A DNA stretch of 64,000 nucleotides, taken from assembly GCA_013397935.1 (NCBI GenBank), contig VZRN01003162.1:659228-723227 (forward strand), in the 5' to 3' direction. Below, in pieces: positions 51,602-63,403 of this stretch; positions within the stretch are counted from its first letter, which is position 1; each line of letters opens with the position of its first letter. Both the position numbers and the translations under genes were made by a program. Under the pieces are notes generated by a model. That model did not search any database. It was not told where the DNA came from and saw nothing but the letters and a program-made list of their open reading frames with translations. This DNA is from Dasyornis broadbenti (Eukaryota; Chordata; Aves; Passeriformes; Dasyornithidae).

Positions 51602-54600
51602 CTGAAAGATAAGAGATGTTATAATTGGTAGCAGTTCTACTCCAGATTCTTGAAAGTATTTTCTACTTGTTTTCATGTGCAAAAACATCCACTTAAAATA
51701 AATCAAATCAACTGGAAATAGGATTGAAAGCTGGACAGAGTAAATAGTGTTTTAAACTAAGTCTACTTAGGCTTTAGCCACAAGAAAATGGTCAAGCATT
51801 CTATTTTATTGAAGCTTGGCAATACTTCAATTTTTTTTTTCTTGTAAACCTAAAAGACACTATTCTTAAATGCTTAGTCATAAGTACATGGAAACAAAGA
51901 AGTTTTTCTTTTTTCTACAGAAAGCTAAACTTTCACATATTAATACTAAAAGATAAAGGGCAGGTAATCTAGACTGAATTTTCATGAAAAGACAGTATAT
52001 CAAGAATTCTAAAATCACATTACAAAATTAAAAGTATGTTTATACTGAGTACTAAGACTGCATGGGATCTAACCTGATTCCTAACTCAATTTGCATCTCC
52101 ATGCATTTCCGTTTCAGAAGACAGACTTTACTTTGATTTTCTAGGGATCTGGTTACCTGGTTTATATCTCTTTGAACTTTGCCTTTGTATAATAAATCAA
52201 GGTTTAGCTATCCAAGAATGCTAGCTTCACTCACATGGAGCTGATCCCTAGATTTCTATCAGACCTTCCTGAGGAAGACTCAGCTCAGTAATCTAAACTA
52301 TGGGAATGACTTTTCTAGGTTGATCTCACTACTGTCATAATTTTAAATATTCTAAATATTCACCCTCTTTTTTTTTTTTTTTTTACAATACAAAGAAAGC
52401 AGCCTAGGATGGCCACTGTTTCTAAACTAAACTAAACTTCACATTTATTAATTATTACTTTCCTTCAAATGTCATCTTGGTTGAAGACCTTATTTATTAC
52501 ATAAACTGCATATTCCAAAGTGACTTTAGCAAAACTGGTAGAAGGAAAGTAGAGTTAACTCTTGGAATAAAACAATACAATCCAAAGGCCCCATGAAAAA
52601 AACCCTACTTTGTTCTCACTAACATATTCCACCCTAAGGAAGTTAATGCCACCATTCTATCTACAAGACATCTCCATGGTATCAGACAATACTTCCTGCT
52701 AGAAAGTAAAGTACATGCTCTCCCTTCCCAAATACTCAGATTCACTATTTTTGATGTCACAAGACCACATTATTGTAAAGGTTGTACAACGCAGCTGAAA
52801 AGAACCTCTAAATATCACACATTACAAAACTGCTTTAAAAAATCAAGATGAAAAATTAATACATTTCACACCATACAAGCAAGGCATTATGTAACTTCTT
52901 AAAAGGCATCCAATAATGTTTTTTGATCTTTACAGACTAAGGATCTAAGGCTAGCCCAGCTTTCTGTTTTAGCAGTTGTTGGCATAAGGTATACAAATTT
53001 CAAACTCAGCTACATTAGCCAGATATTAAAAAAAAGTTTAATACTGGTGTCAATTTTGTCTTACGACAGATCTATGTAGCTTCTTGTGAAAACTATGTTC
53101 CTATGCTAATTAAATAACCCAACCAACCCAAAAAACCCCAAAACACCTCAAACTGCAAGCCTACAAGCTTTCTGTAGTTTAGAATATAAAGGCAGAAAAC
53201 AGTAGCATATTTCTTTAAATACAGAAAGACACACAAGAGTAAGAGAGTAACACAGAGAGAGTAGATAGCTATGTCAACAGCTACATACTTAGGCGGAGGG
53301 ATGTTGTTTGGGATTTGGTTTGGAGTTTTTAACAACAAATGGAAGACTTTCACATGAATTTGGAGTTTGAGCTATGAGAAAAACCACAAGGTTCAATTAA
53401 GAAAATGAAAAATTCAAAATGTCCCTCTGACTGCAAAGTTCATAAAATAAGAACTTTCAGAAAATCCACATTGGTGTCAGCAGGCTTCTAAATCACTATT
53501 CTCATTTACCATGAATTGCCATACTAAGCAGTAAGCATTTACCCTTCTCCTGTCAAAGCACAACAGGACTGAATGTGCCATGGGTGATCCTTTATGGAGC
53601 TGAGGGTGAGGTATGCAGATATCTCAGCAGCTGTCATGCAGCCTTTCATGTCCTGCTTGTTTGCAAAGATGAGAACCGCAGCCTTCCGTAAATCCTAGAA
53701 ATGATTTACAGTACCCATAATAGTTATTATAGAGAATGAAAAGGCTATAGTGTTACCTTAATTTCTTACTGTATTCAAGCTAATCTACAATTACACAAGA
53801 GCATGGAGTTTTAACCAATTTACTGCACTCAATATTCATTACAGTAAGACTGCAAAAACTAATTTACTCAGAAGTCTTCACCACCACAGAGAATCAAATT
53901 ATAATGTATTATATGATATCATTTTGGTGTTGACCACATGTTCATACACAACTAAGGGAAAATCTTGTCAAAGTACATTTTATAATGCTCCAAACCATTC
54001 AACCAGTGGAATTTTTTCTGGTTAAACATTCCAAGTCCTACAATAAATACTATTCAAATGGAAAAGCTTGCTAGATATCACTCCCTTGAAACAGCTTTGA
54101 ACTTCATCAAACAAGTTCAGTATTGATTAAAGCAGTAATAATTTAAGAAAGCTTTCTGAATTCTTGTAAATTTAATCCTAGTGTTCCAAAAAGGAAGCTC
54201 TAATAATGCTGCATCAGCTATAATAACTAATTAAATTTGTTTTGTTCCAGTATGGAATTTAGCATTCCAAACAGCAATCAGACAAGAACTGGAATGTATG
54301 GCTTTAAAAGTGCAGAAGGGTAAACAAATACAATAGTCAGGATGCTGACAGTTGCAACTAGAAGTGTTCAATACATTTCAATGCATATTAAATTTTGAGA
54401 CTATTTTTCCACCAAGAGAAAAAAAATAAAAACCAACAAAGTTTTATGATCTACAGCTGAAAATTCACTCCTACAAGTAGTCCAGTCTAGGACTACCAAC
54501 TATTTTCCAGAGATGGTAGATCACAATTTCCTAAGAGTTTGAGACTGGAAACTAAAAATCTACATGGGAAAACTTCACCACAAGAAGTAATTTCCCCCTC

Positions 54601-57600
54601 TTTTTTGGTTGTGAATTTACTCCTTACTATTAGACCCAAACCACAATTAATATTAAACTGTAAAGCAAAAACTCACTTATGTCAAACGTAAGTCTCTCAG
54701 AGAAATGAACTCAACAGGATTAAACTTGCATTGTACAAAACCATTTTCTTTCAAAAATGAAGGAGAATATTTAGACCTAAAACAACTTTAATTCAGCTTC
54801 AGAGTGATCACAAAAGGTTTTAACGTACTTTACCTAAGCCAATGTACAAATTAATTTAAGATGTTTGAGGGAGTTGACCCAATGCTGAACAGTCCCCAAG
54901 ACAATACATAATAAAAATACAACCTGAACAATACAAACAATTCTGAAGGAAAATGAACTGAAATTCATTTACCCATTGTATGATATATGCTTCTTATTTC
55001 TAAGGAGTAGGATTAAAAAAACACAAAAAAAGTAGGCAATTCTATTTCTCTAAAATAAAAACTTAAAAGAAAATGTTTCTTGAAATTTTAGCCATTTAAC
55101 TGAAACAGTCAGTGATAAAGGACAATAATACAATCGTTAATCGTTACATTAATATGAAGCATATTTCACAAGTTCAATATTTGTAAAGACTGATTTGATT
55201 ACAATCAAGCAAGTCTTATTAGAAAAGTGCTTCATAACAACTTTTCTGCTTATTTATAACTTATATGGTTTTAAAATGTGATCCACATGCATGCACACTT
55301 ACTCTCCAATTTTTTTCGGACAGTATAATTTTTGTTAACATAGGAAGCATGAAATGTTATTTGACTGTTCTCAACAAAACTATTATCCCAACTCCCCACC
55401 ATACCTCATGAGCCAGCATTCTATAAAGTTCTTCTTTTGTAATAGAAAGTCGCTCTCTATCAATGCTGTCAACCACCAGAATGATGAACTAGGGAAAAAC
55501 ACCAGTAGTGTAGTATGTAAATACAAAGTACAAATTACAGAAAGCACATTTTTAAGAGACCACTACCACAAGTCTTCCTAAAGAAGAGACACATGCTTTC
55601 AGAGGACACTAGAAAAGAAAAAGTAACAAAAGAGCGAAAGGAAAGACATTAACAAAACCAGAGAATTAGAAATCACTGCTATAATTCTCCAACGTATGCT
55701 CCAAACCATTTTGTGTCATAAAATTAAAGGGATTCATTAGCCATTGAAAATGACCACAAAGTATGAACAACTAAGTCAATTTAATGCTGCTGTGACTTTG
55801 AGATGCCTAGCAGATGAGGAGGAACAGGAATGGAATTATTCATATCAGGGAGGCTAGGATTAGCATAGTAAACAGATCTCTTTTCTTCCTCAACTGTTTC
55901 CAGCAGACAAAGCTTCTAAGGAAAAGTTCTTCTTTCCAAGTACTAGAAGGCACTGGATTTCAAACACTTACTAGACAGAATATGAAGAACATTCAAAAGT
56001 ATCAGAAAAAGAATACATGCATCTCTCCAAATTCCAAAATCTAAGATATTCAAGGGATAAATGCCAAGAACTTATTGCTCTATACCAGATAACGCTGGAA
56101 GAAGTCTCTTTATACTCAAGTGTGTCTTAGATGTAGCTGTACTTTTCCAGATAAAATACAAAATTAGTCTAAAACACTAGAGATGAAGGCTGAGATACGA
56201 TCACCAGGCTTTCAGTAGATCGAGGATGGACCTCTCTTCAAGAGAACCATAGGAAAATATAAAGAAAAAGGAAAAGACATAGAAGCTAATTATACAGGAA
56301 GATGGAATCCTTATATAATGAGCAGTATCTACAAGAGATCTCTGATTTTAGTAGCAATGGTAAGAAATTAAATCTAAAATATTTTACATCAATGTAGATG
56401 TCTCAAAAAGAGTCCTCAGAGATTATATGTTTTTTACTATTGATAACTTTTCAGCCTCAAAAAGACTGTCATAAAAAACAAACCCCAAAAGTCAACTGTT
56501 GCTGAATTCTACTCCAACTTTTCCAACAACAGCAACTCTGCCAGTACCTCACAAATACTGCACAGCAAGACTTCCCTTCCTCCTTTGGAAAAAAGATGAT
56601 GAGCTTTTTAAATACTGCTGCTTAGGCCTAGAGGAAGTTTCTTTCCTTGTCCTTAATTGTCTTTACTTCAAAACCATTTAAGACTGGATGTACAGAAGTC
56701 CAGCTGACTGCTGCAAATCCTCATGAAATTTGCAAATTACATTGCAAAATTTTCTTTTAAATCTACTTTAAAAAGCATACAAAAAATCGGATCTAAAATG
56801 TGTTCCATTATCATTTGATTGCCTAGGAAAAAAGTCTAACTTCACAGTTTATAGCATAGGTCAAATAAAATTACTGTAAAGTATACAGAAAAAATACTTC
56901 AAATATTACCAGAAAAATGGCTGCATAGCAGAGATACCTCACACTTTTGAGTTTATTCTTCCTCAATAAGATTTAAAAACAATACAGCTGTAATTTTTAC
57001 AGAAGTCTACCACTATTCCTAATAAATATGATTTCAAATAAACTTATTCCATTTGCAGATTTCAAAGCAGCTTCTCATACCTCTGTATTTGAATAATAGG
57101 TATTCCACGATGACCGTAATGATTCTTGTCCTCCAATATCCCACATTAAGAAATGAGTGTTTTTCACCACTATTTCTTCTACATTGCTTCCTATGGTTGG
57201 AGAGGTATGAACCACTTCATTCATTAAGCTAAAGGAAACAATATAAGGATCAGTCAGCAAAATTCATAAAATTCAGATGCTTATCTATTTGTTATGCCTT
57301 TTATGTGCTTATTTTTCATTGCTGATTTCTTTAAGCATGTCTACAGTCACTGCATTCTACAGAAGTTCAAACGTATAGCTTTTTCAAAATATGCTTTCAT
57401 TTTTAATATTTTTTATCAGTTACACATATTTACTTTTTCTACAAAAAATTTGTTATAACTGAGCTGTAACAAGCATCTGAATTTTAGAAGGATTGTCTTT
57501 TTAAAATACATTAATAGACACTTAAAATGGACTTATTTTAAAGTAGAAGCTGCCATTTTAAAGATCCCAGATACAAAACCACTAAACTGTGCAAAATATA

Positions 57601-58465
57601 AATCAGAAAATAATTTTATCAAAGCACTCTACTTAGTAACTCAATATTAAATTCCAAAGGACTGTTTGTTCACATAGCTGAAAATTTCTCAGTTCCACCT
57701 TTAAGCTTGCTCAAAAATGCTTATGAATAAAAAGGCTTTTTGGAAAACATACTATGCTGCTATGATATCCAAATATATGGACAATAATTTAGCTACAACC
57801 TCCTCCCTTTCCACAATTACAATAGTAATTATGGTTCTGACAACACTCTTGAATTTATCATGGATATTCTTGTAATGCTGCCAAGATTTGAGTGCAATGA
57901 TACTATTGAAAATGAGTAAGGTAGGACCTGGGCAAGATGAAATATTATTTTTAGGAATTCTCCATCACAAATTTTAGATGCTGGGATTGAGAAACATTTG
58001 GAAACATTTTGGTTTTTTGCAGAATTTCCATTTGCAAATTTCCATTTGCAGAATGGCTAGAATTTCACTAATTTAAAAACCACTTTCTTTTCTGCAGTTA
58101 CTGGCAACAGGATTATTTCTATGCTTACAAATTCAGACAGGCATTCATGGCAAAAAATTTGCAGTTCACTTTGTGCTTGAATGTACAATTTTGTTATTCA
58201 ATTTACAGTTCAGTTTTAAAGCACAACAGTTCCTTCACTTATCCTTTAACTATTTACTCTGTTTAAAAGAACTAATACCATTAATGTACAAAGTGTGGTC
58301 TAGAACCCTAGGGATTCTGCCAGGTTACAAAGCTGAATTTTCAAGGACTGAACAATGACAAATACAAAAATACAAACAGAAAAACAAGTAGTTCATATAC
58401 TTACAACTGGTAAAGAATAGTAGTCTTTCCAGCATTATCAAGTCCCACTATGATTACTTTGTGTT
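51553..58465 (-). CDS. ARL5B: ARL5B, ADP-ribosylation factor-like GTPase 5B (5' exon outside window)
   Basis: Small GTPase of the ARF/ARL family. ARL5 proteins are N-myristoylated, act at the trans-Golgi network and recruit the GARP tethering complex for endosome-to-Golgi traffic (known from the family). Five coding exons are seen: 58405-58465, 57081-57228, 55405-55488, 53543-53694 and 51553-51601 (61, 148, 84, 152 and 49 bp). All have GT/AG borders and matching phases. Joined, they give residues 16-179, ending in TAG at the family's usual length. Motifs seen: P-loop GLDNAGKT (residues 23-30), switch I PTIGSN with Thr47, switch II WDIGGQE (65-71), NKQD (125-128) and CALTG (158-162). The segments [10 protein letters not shown] and YYSNTEF fit ARL5B; as I recall ARL5A it differs there (VINNTRF, YYTNTEF). 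Compared with human ARL5B from memory, Ser100 replaces Ala and Ala140 replaces Lys; neither lies in a nucleotide-binding motif. The first coding exon, with the myristoylated Gly2, was not found and should lie beyond 64000. No frameshift or premature stop is seen. Confidence 0.96.
51602..53542 (-). other. ARL5B: ARL5B intron 5
   Basis: A 1.94-kb GT-AG intron. It holds a 17-base T run on the plus strand (52368-52384). Otherwise it is AT-rich sequence with no recognised repeat, RNA gene or exon. Confidence 0.9.
53543..53694 (-). CDS. ARL5B: ARL5B coding exon 5 (guanine-specificity motifs)
   Basis: Encodes residues 114-163 plus two bases of Gly164. It contains the guanine-recognition motif NKQD (residues 125-128) and the CALTG motif (158-162). 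The acceptor is TTCTAG before GATTTACGG, and the donor is GAGAAGG followed by GTAAATG. Residue 140 is Ala (GCA) in the stretch AEISAYLTL, where I recall Lys in human ARL5B. The rest of the exon agrees with that protein as I remember it. Confidence 0.95.
53695..55404 (-). other. ARL5B: ARL5B intron 4
   Basis: A 1.71-kb GT-AG intron between the LAHE and DLRK segments. It is AT-rich. I see no repeat, RNA gene or additional exon in it. Confidence 0.9.
55405..55488 (-). CDS. ARL5B: ARL5B coding exon 4
   Basis: Encodes residues 86-113, FIILVVDS through YRMLAHE, in 28 whole codons (phase 0 at both ends). It covers the beta-4 strand, the conserved VVDS turn and the following helix. The acceptor is TTTTTCCCTAG and the donor is CATGAG followed by GTATGG. 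Position 100 is Ser (codon TCT), where I recall Ala in human ARL5B. Confidence 0.95.
55489..57080 (-). other. ARL5B: ARL5B intron 3
   Basis: A 1.59-kb GT-AG intron. Small open frames on the plus strand (for example 55814-56044 and 56499-56681) resemble no protein I know and look like chance. Nothing else is recognised. Confidence 0.9.
57081..57228 (-). CDS. ARL5B: ARL5B coding exon 3 (switch I and switch II)
   Basis: Encodes the third base of Phe36 through Glu85. It contains the effector (switch I) motif PTIGSN with the magnesium-coordinating Thr47, the interswitch [14 protein letters not shown], and switch II DIGGQE with the GTPase residue Gln70. The acceptor is TTTCCTTTAG before CTTAATG, and the donor is ACAGAG followed by GTATGAG. 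The open frame runs a few codons into both flanking introns by chance, so a simple ORF search would overextend this exon. Confidence 0.96.
57229..58404 (-). other. ARL5B: ARL5B intron 2
   Basis: A 1.18-kb intron with a GTAAGT donor and a TTTCCTTTAG acceptor. Near 58013-58045 the words TTTCCATTTGCA and AATTTCCATTTGCA form a short local duplication. No other feature is seen. Confidence 0.9.
58405..58465 (-). CDS. ARL5B: ARL5B coding exon 2 (P-loop exon)
   Basis: Encodes the last two bases of the Glu16 codon, residues 17-35, and the first two bases of Phe36. It carries the phosphate-binding loop GLDNAGKT and the beta-1 strand HKVIIV. On the minus strand the acceptor is TATATGCAG before AACACAAAG, and the donor is CCAGTT followed by GTAAGT, a near-consensus site. 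The phase (two bases at each end) requires an upstream exon ending in a single G, which fits the known first exon of ARL5 genes. Confidence 0.95.
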
Positions 58466-58961
58466 CTGCATATATTTAAAAAAACAAAAAAAGACAAAAA
58501 TAAATTATTTGAAACAGCAATAATTATAATTCTGGTTAATCACTCTTCCTTACTGAAGAAAGCACTTGCTTGTTTCTTTTAGTTCAATACCTTACATAGA
58601 TTAGTGGTGACTTCAGGACAGAAAAAAGCCAAACAAAACCCCAAAGCCTCATCTTCTCTTGAGAATACAGTCTCAGGAAAAGTCAGCACTGGAAATCTTA
58701 ATAAAGGTATCGTTACTAATGATTACTTCATCAACAACATCTAGTTTTAGAAAGGACAATGAAAAAAATATAATTCACAGCAGTGTATCATATTAAGAAC
58801 ACCAACAAACATCCAAAGACTGCAAAAAATATTACCCTAATATTCAAGGCTCAGTAATAACCATTTGTTAAGGTACTATCATCATTCACACGGTAAAACC
58901 TAAGAGAAAACTGTATTTTGAATAGGCCACAAATTCCAACTTTGCAACTTCTGAATTGAAA

Positions 58962-59455
58962 ATCACAGATGATAGAATGGCCAAGGCTGGAAGACACTTC
59001 TGGCGGTCATCTGGTCAAATCTCTGCTCAACCAGGGCCACAGAGCCAGTGACTTCTAGGACCATGTCCAGATGGGTTTTTAATATATCCAAGATAGAAAC
59101 TCCACAGCCTCTCTGGGCAGCCTGGGTCAGTGCTCAAGTCACCCTCACAGTGAAAACGTGTTTCCTGATGTTCAGAGGGAACTTCTGCGTTTCAATTTGT
59201 GCCCACTGCCCAGTCCTGTCATTGGGTTCCTCTAAGACAAGTCTGGCTCTGCTCTCTTTGCACCTCTTTTTCTGACACGTGAGATACTCCAGTCCCTTAA
59301 TCATCCTTGCAGCCCATCACCGGACACTCTCTAGTATGACCATGACTGCCTTGTGCTGAGGAGCCCAGAACTGGACACAGTGCTCCAGGAGAGGCCTCAT
59401 CAGTTCCTAGCAGAAAGGAAAGACCACCTCCCTCCACCTGCTGGAAAGTCCAGCA
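58962..59455 (-). mobile_element. CR1 non-LTR retrotransposon fragment, 3' end
   Basis: On the plus strand it begins ATCACAGATGATAGAATGG, the reverse complement of a CR1 3' end with decayed ATTCTATG-type units. It continues through CR1 landmarks: CTGGGCAGCCTG, TTTGTGCCCACTGCCC, GAGATACTCCAGTCCCTTAATCATC and GGACACAGTGCTCCAGGAG. The copy is in antisense orientation to the window, 5'-truncated as is usual for CR1, and sits in ARL5B intron 1 in the same orientation as the gene. The left end in the window (the element's 3' end) is clear; the right end is approximate. Confidence 0.9.
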
Positions 59456-62400
59456 TACAGAATAGTAATCTTGCAATTGCGGCAATATAATTTTTTCCCC
59501 GGGCACAGAGGAAGCAAAACAGAAAACAAACAACTAAAACCACCAAAACAGTACTCCACAATTTATACGCTTCTTGGTAAATAATCTTTCTTAGAGTTTC
59601 AAATCCAGTAGCACAACCACTTAGAATGGTGGTTCCTTTGCTACATGTGTGAAGTTACAAATACTGATCCAATTAATGACAAAAAAAAGCAAATCACTTG
59701 AGAACAAAAAATTCTGAGAACAAGGTTGCTTTTAAAAAGATATTTACAATTCTAGGACACTTATTCCAAAGCAAAACATGATTCACAGTTTAAAGATTTC
59801 CTATAAAATACCACATTTGATCCACAGGATCAAGAGAGTTACCAGATCAGAAGATCCATCATAAACATCAATTTGGTATTTTTTTCCCCCACAAGTGGCT
59901 GGTTTAAGGAAGAATTAAAGTGTTTTGGTTTTTGGTTTGAAATCTTTCATTGGTCTTTTCATACTGAATATTACTGTAATAAAACATTCTCTTGTTTGGG
60001 ACTTTTATAAGTTTCGCTATGCAATAGGGTCGTAACAGATGGTAAAATGTATTTCCTTGAGCCAGTTCCCCTACTACTGCATCCTAAGGAAAGAATATTT
60101 CCTGGATGTAAATGCAGTAGTACTCATTAATAGCAGCATCAGTAATTAACGACCTTTCCCAACACATAAATAGTAGGAAATCCTCTCGACTTTCAATGCT
60201 AATAAATCATGTCTAGTAGCTTGACTGTCCATCTCTTCCTCAAATTTAGTTAAAGAGCTTTCAAAGGAAAGGTCAAACACAGAAATACCCTTCTGCTGTT
60301 CTCAAACCAGACATGTTGTCAACTATTGCCAGGAAGAAGATGATTCTACTTTTGCAGCACTCCGTTTGAGTTATTTCCAAGAAAGAAGAAATTCCAGTCA
60401 CGTATTACACTGCTCTCTCATCTTCTTATCAGAATACATAATCTTAGGCGTGAATGATTAGAGTGTTGGATGATACAACATCACACTACTTAAAGTAATG
60501 AAGAAAGAACCTCCATTGAGATGACTGCTTTTGAAAGCCATTCAAGTGTGAATGGTTCAACACTAACTGGAAAAAAAGGCACATCTTATCTGTGTTACTT
60601 CACAGTCAAATGGCATTTCATACAATGATTGAATAAGCACAAACAATAAACAGTCACACAAGTGTTAATTAATGGTGATCTTGGCATGAAAATAGTAAGA
60701 TGAAATCATGGGTATCTCATACAAGTAGCAGTTTCCAGAACTATAGTAATGGAAAACTGTTCACTTACAAACATATTCAAAAGTTCAGTTTCTGTCTAGT
60801 TTGATGAAAATACAGAAAAGTTACACATAGATGTGCATTACAGGAAAAACATGTGAGCTTAAAAACTACCAAACTAAGACAGAACAGAATTTTAGCAAGA
60901 CAACTACTTGTTTACAAGAGCAGCTAGTAGAAGATAGATGCCACATTTAGGAGGAGTGACAGTTAAGGAGTAAACCATAGGCAGTGATTTATTTATGTTC
61001 TGTACTTACAGACTAACCCAAGTTTCTCCCTTTCACTGGCTGGTATTCAAACTCAGTTTAGGTTGTATTCATGAATATCTTCCCAGTCCACCATGTTCTT
61101 GGCAAAAGAAGAGAAAATCCATAACAAAGTTTAGAGAGCAGAAGAGAAGAGGTAATATTAATCAGGTAGGAAGGGGGAGAGGGGGAAAGTAGAAGTAGGC
61201 ATATGCAGGAGAAAAAAGAAAAGACAGTATTAGGCTACTGCTTAAAAGAATCCAATGATTTCTTTGGTTTTCTCAACCATTTCTAGCACACTGTTTAAAA
61301 AAATTAATGTCATTTGTTAAAAAAAAAAAAACTCTGGCAGTCTAGTATTACAAAAAACACAGGACAGAGAAGATTATCTTCTTGGAGATGTTCGAAGAAA
61401 GACGTAATATGCTTTTTACTTCCCTTACTCATCTATATTTCTCTGTGGTAAAAGTGCCCAAAGCTGAAGATTCAATTCTCCCAACATGCCTTTTCCTCTA
61501 TTTTGTAAAAATTAAAAAAAATCAAAATACTTTAAAAATGAGACTTTCAACATGTTTGGAAAAAACACTACTGGAAAGGGTACCAATACTTTTCAGGCTG
61601 GGAAACAAAACACTCATTTGATTCCAAAGAGCAACAATCTTGGAAGCCCCAAAGTTGAAGACGGAATGCGGATAAAATTTGCTAAAGTGAAGGCAGGAAG
61701 AATAGCATAGTTCTGAAGGTCAGAGAGGTTTCAATACAAAGACTCATTCTGCACACTAAGAGCTACCTTCAAGTCTTCTCTGAATCATAAAAGAACGGCT
61801 AAAATGCATCTTGTATCTCCAGACTTGATTACAAGAAAGTAGAGAAACTGTCAATAGCATTTAGTAGGCAGTAGAACCAAAACCCACTTGGTTTTCCAGA
61901 TAACGGTCTCTCCTAACCTGACTGGGAACTGCCAGTAAGCCTAAGTGAAGTAAACTGTGGAGTTACAGAAGTTCAACCACCTTGAATTACAGTTTACCAT
62001 TATTTTTCTTAAAGCAATTTTTTAACAACTGTAGCAATTATTCAGAGCAACCTGTAAGACCCTGAATAATTACCATCCAAAAAATAATTGAACCCCAGAT
62101 TTGTGAGCTTCTTAAAGAACTCTATCAGGCACATACAAAAAAAAAAAAAAAAAGGTATTGACAAGTGTCAGTTACCTTTATCAGTGCTGCTGACATTCAC
62201 TTACAGTTTTTAACACAGAGTTTCATTAAGAGCAATCTTGATAGTATTGACGGAATGATAAGTCAAGCTAGTTTTACTCAGACGTGTTAACACAGGCACC
62301 AACTTAATTGCTCCACCATCTATTCATACTACTACATGGTGCTTAGAAGATTGTGCCACTTGATTACTGAATCATAGCTTCAGCAAGTCATTTTTGAAGT

Positions 62401-63403
62401 CTGACTTTTTTTTAAGCTTCTACAAGTAAGTTACTAACAAAAGTAAGTTCAATCTGAACTTAGGTACTTAGGCTTAGTAACTAAACTTTAAACGGATGCA
62501 AGGCATAATATTTTAAATGAAAACAATACCTGGGCAATGTTTTTTGTCAATTAAAAAAAAAAAAATCAGGAAGAATTAGAAAGTCATATAGAAAAATGAC
62601 AAAAGTCTATTTTAAAGCCAATTGTTTCTCTTATGAGTAAAAGGATCTCTATTTCAGTTCACATCATTCAATTACTACTTGATTATGAGACAATACATAT
62701 TGAGAGCTGAAAGACTGAGGCACATCTCATCCCCCATGCTCTACCTGATGGAACATGGATGAACTTTTCAAATCTTTGCTTTGTTTCACCTTTGCTTTTG
62801 CTAGTATCAAGTGCTGCAGACTATCACACAACTCACACTAGCCATGAGAACTGATACCATGCTCCTCACATAACAAAGCTTATTTGCAATTTTGGAATAC
62901 TCCCTCTACATAACCAAAATCAATGTGTAAGTTACTGTGCTAGTCTGCTCAACAAGCAGCTTCATAAAACAGCCTATGAATTCTCCAAGGAATTATCAAG
63001 ATTTGATGTAACTTGAGCAACCAAAATCAACTCAGAAATTACTATCCTTTATTAATAGTAATGATACTATTCATACAGGAAAATGGTTGTGTAGTTAGAC
63101 AATATTTCCCATTAGGTCAAAAGTTTATGCTTGAAGCAAATTTTCTAGAATGGAATTTCACTTTTGACCATGAAAAGAAACTTACTTTCTTTTCTATGAT
63201 TACCACAAGAAGAGAAGGCAAAAAACCCCCAAACAAATCCAAAGAAAAAACCAAACAAAAGATAACTCCAGCACCAAACCAAGATCAGGACACACCTCAA
63301 AAGCATCTCATTGGGATAAAAGCCAGAGTAAATATTTCATGGTATTACCTCATCTATCTTTAACTGTGAGACTAATTTTTCACTAACCATTTAAACATAT
63401 GAA

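Noticed and set aside
51479..51706. 75-codon minus-strand frame across ARL5B exon 6
   Set aside because: It reads the exon in a different frame from the one that gives [15 protein letters not shown], so it is a shadow of the real exon.
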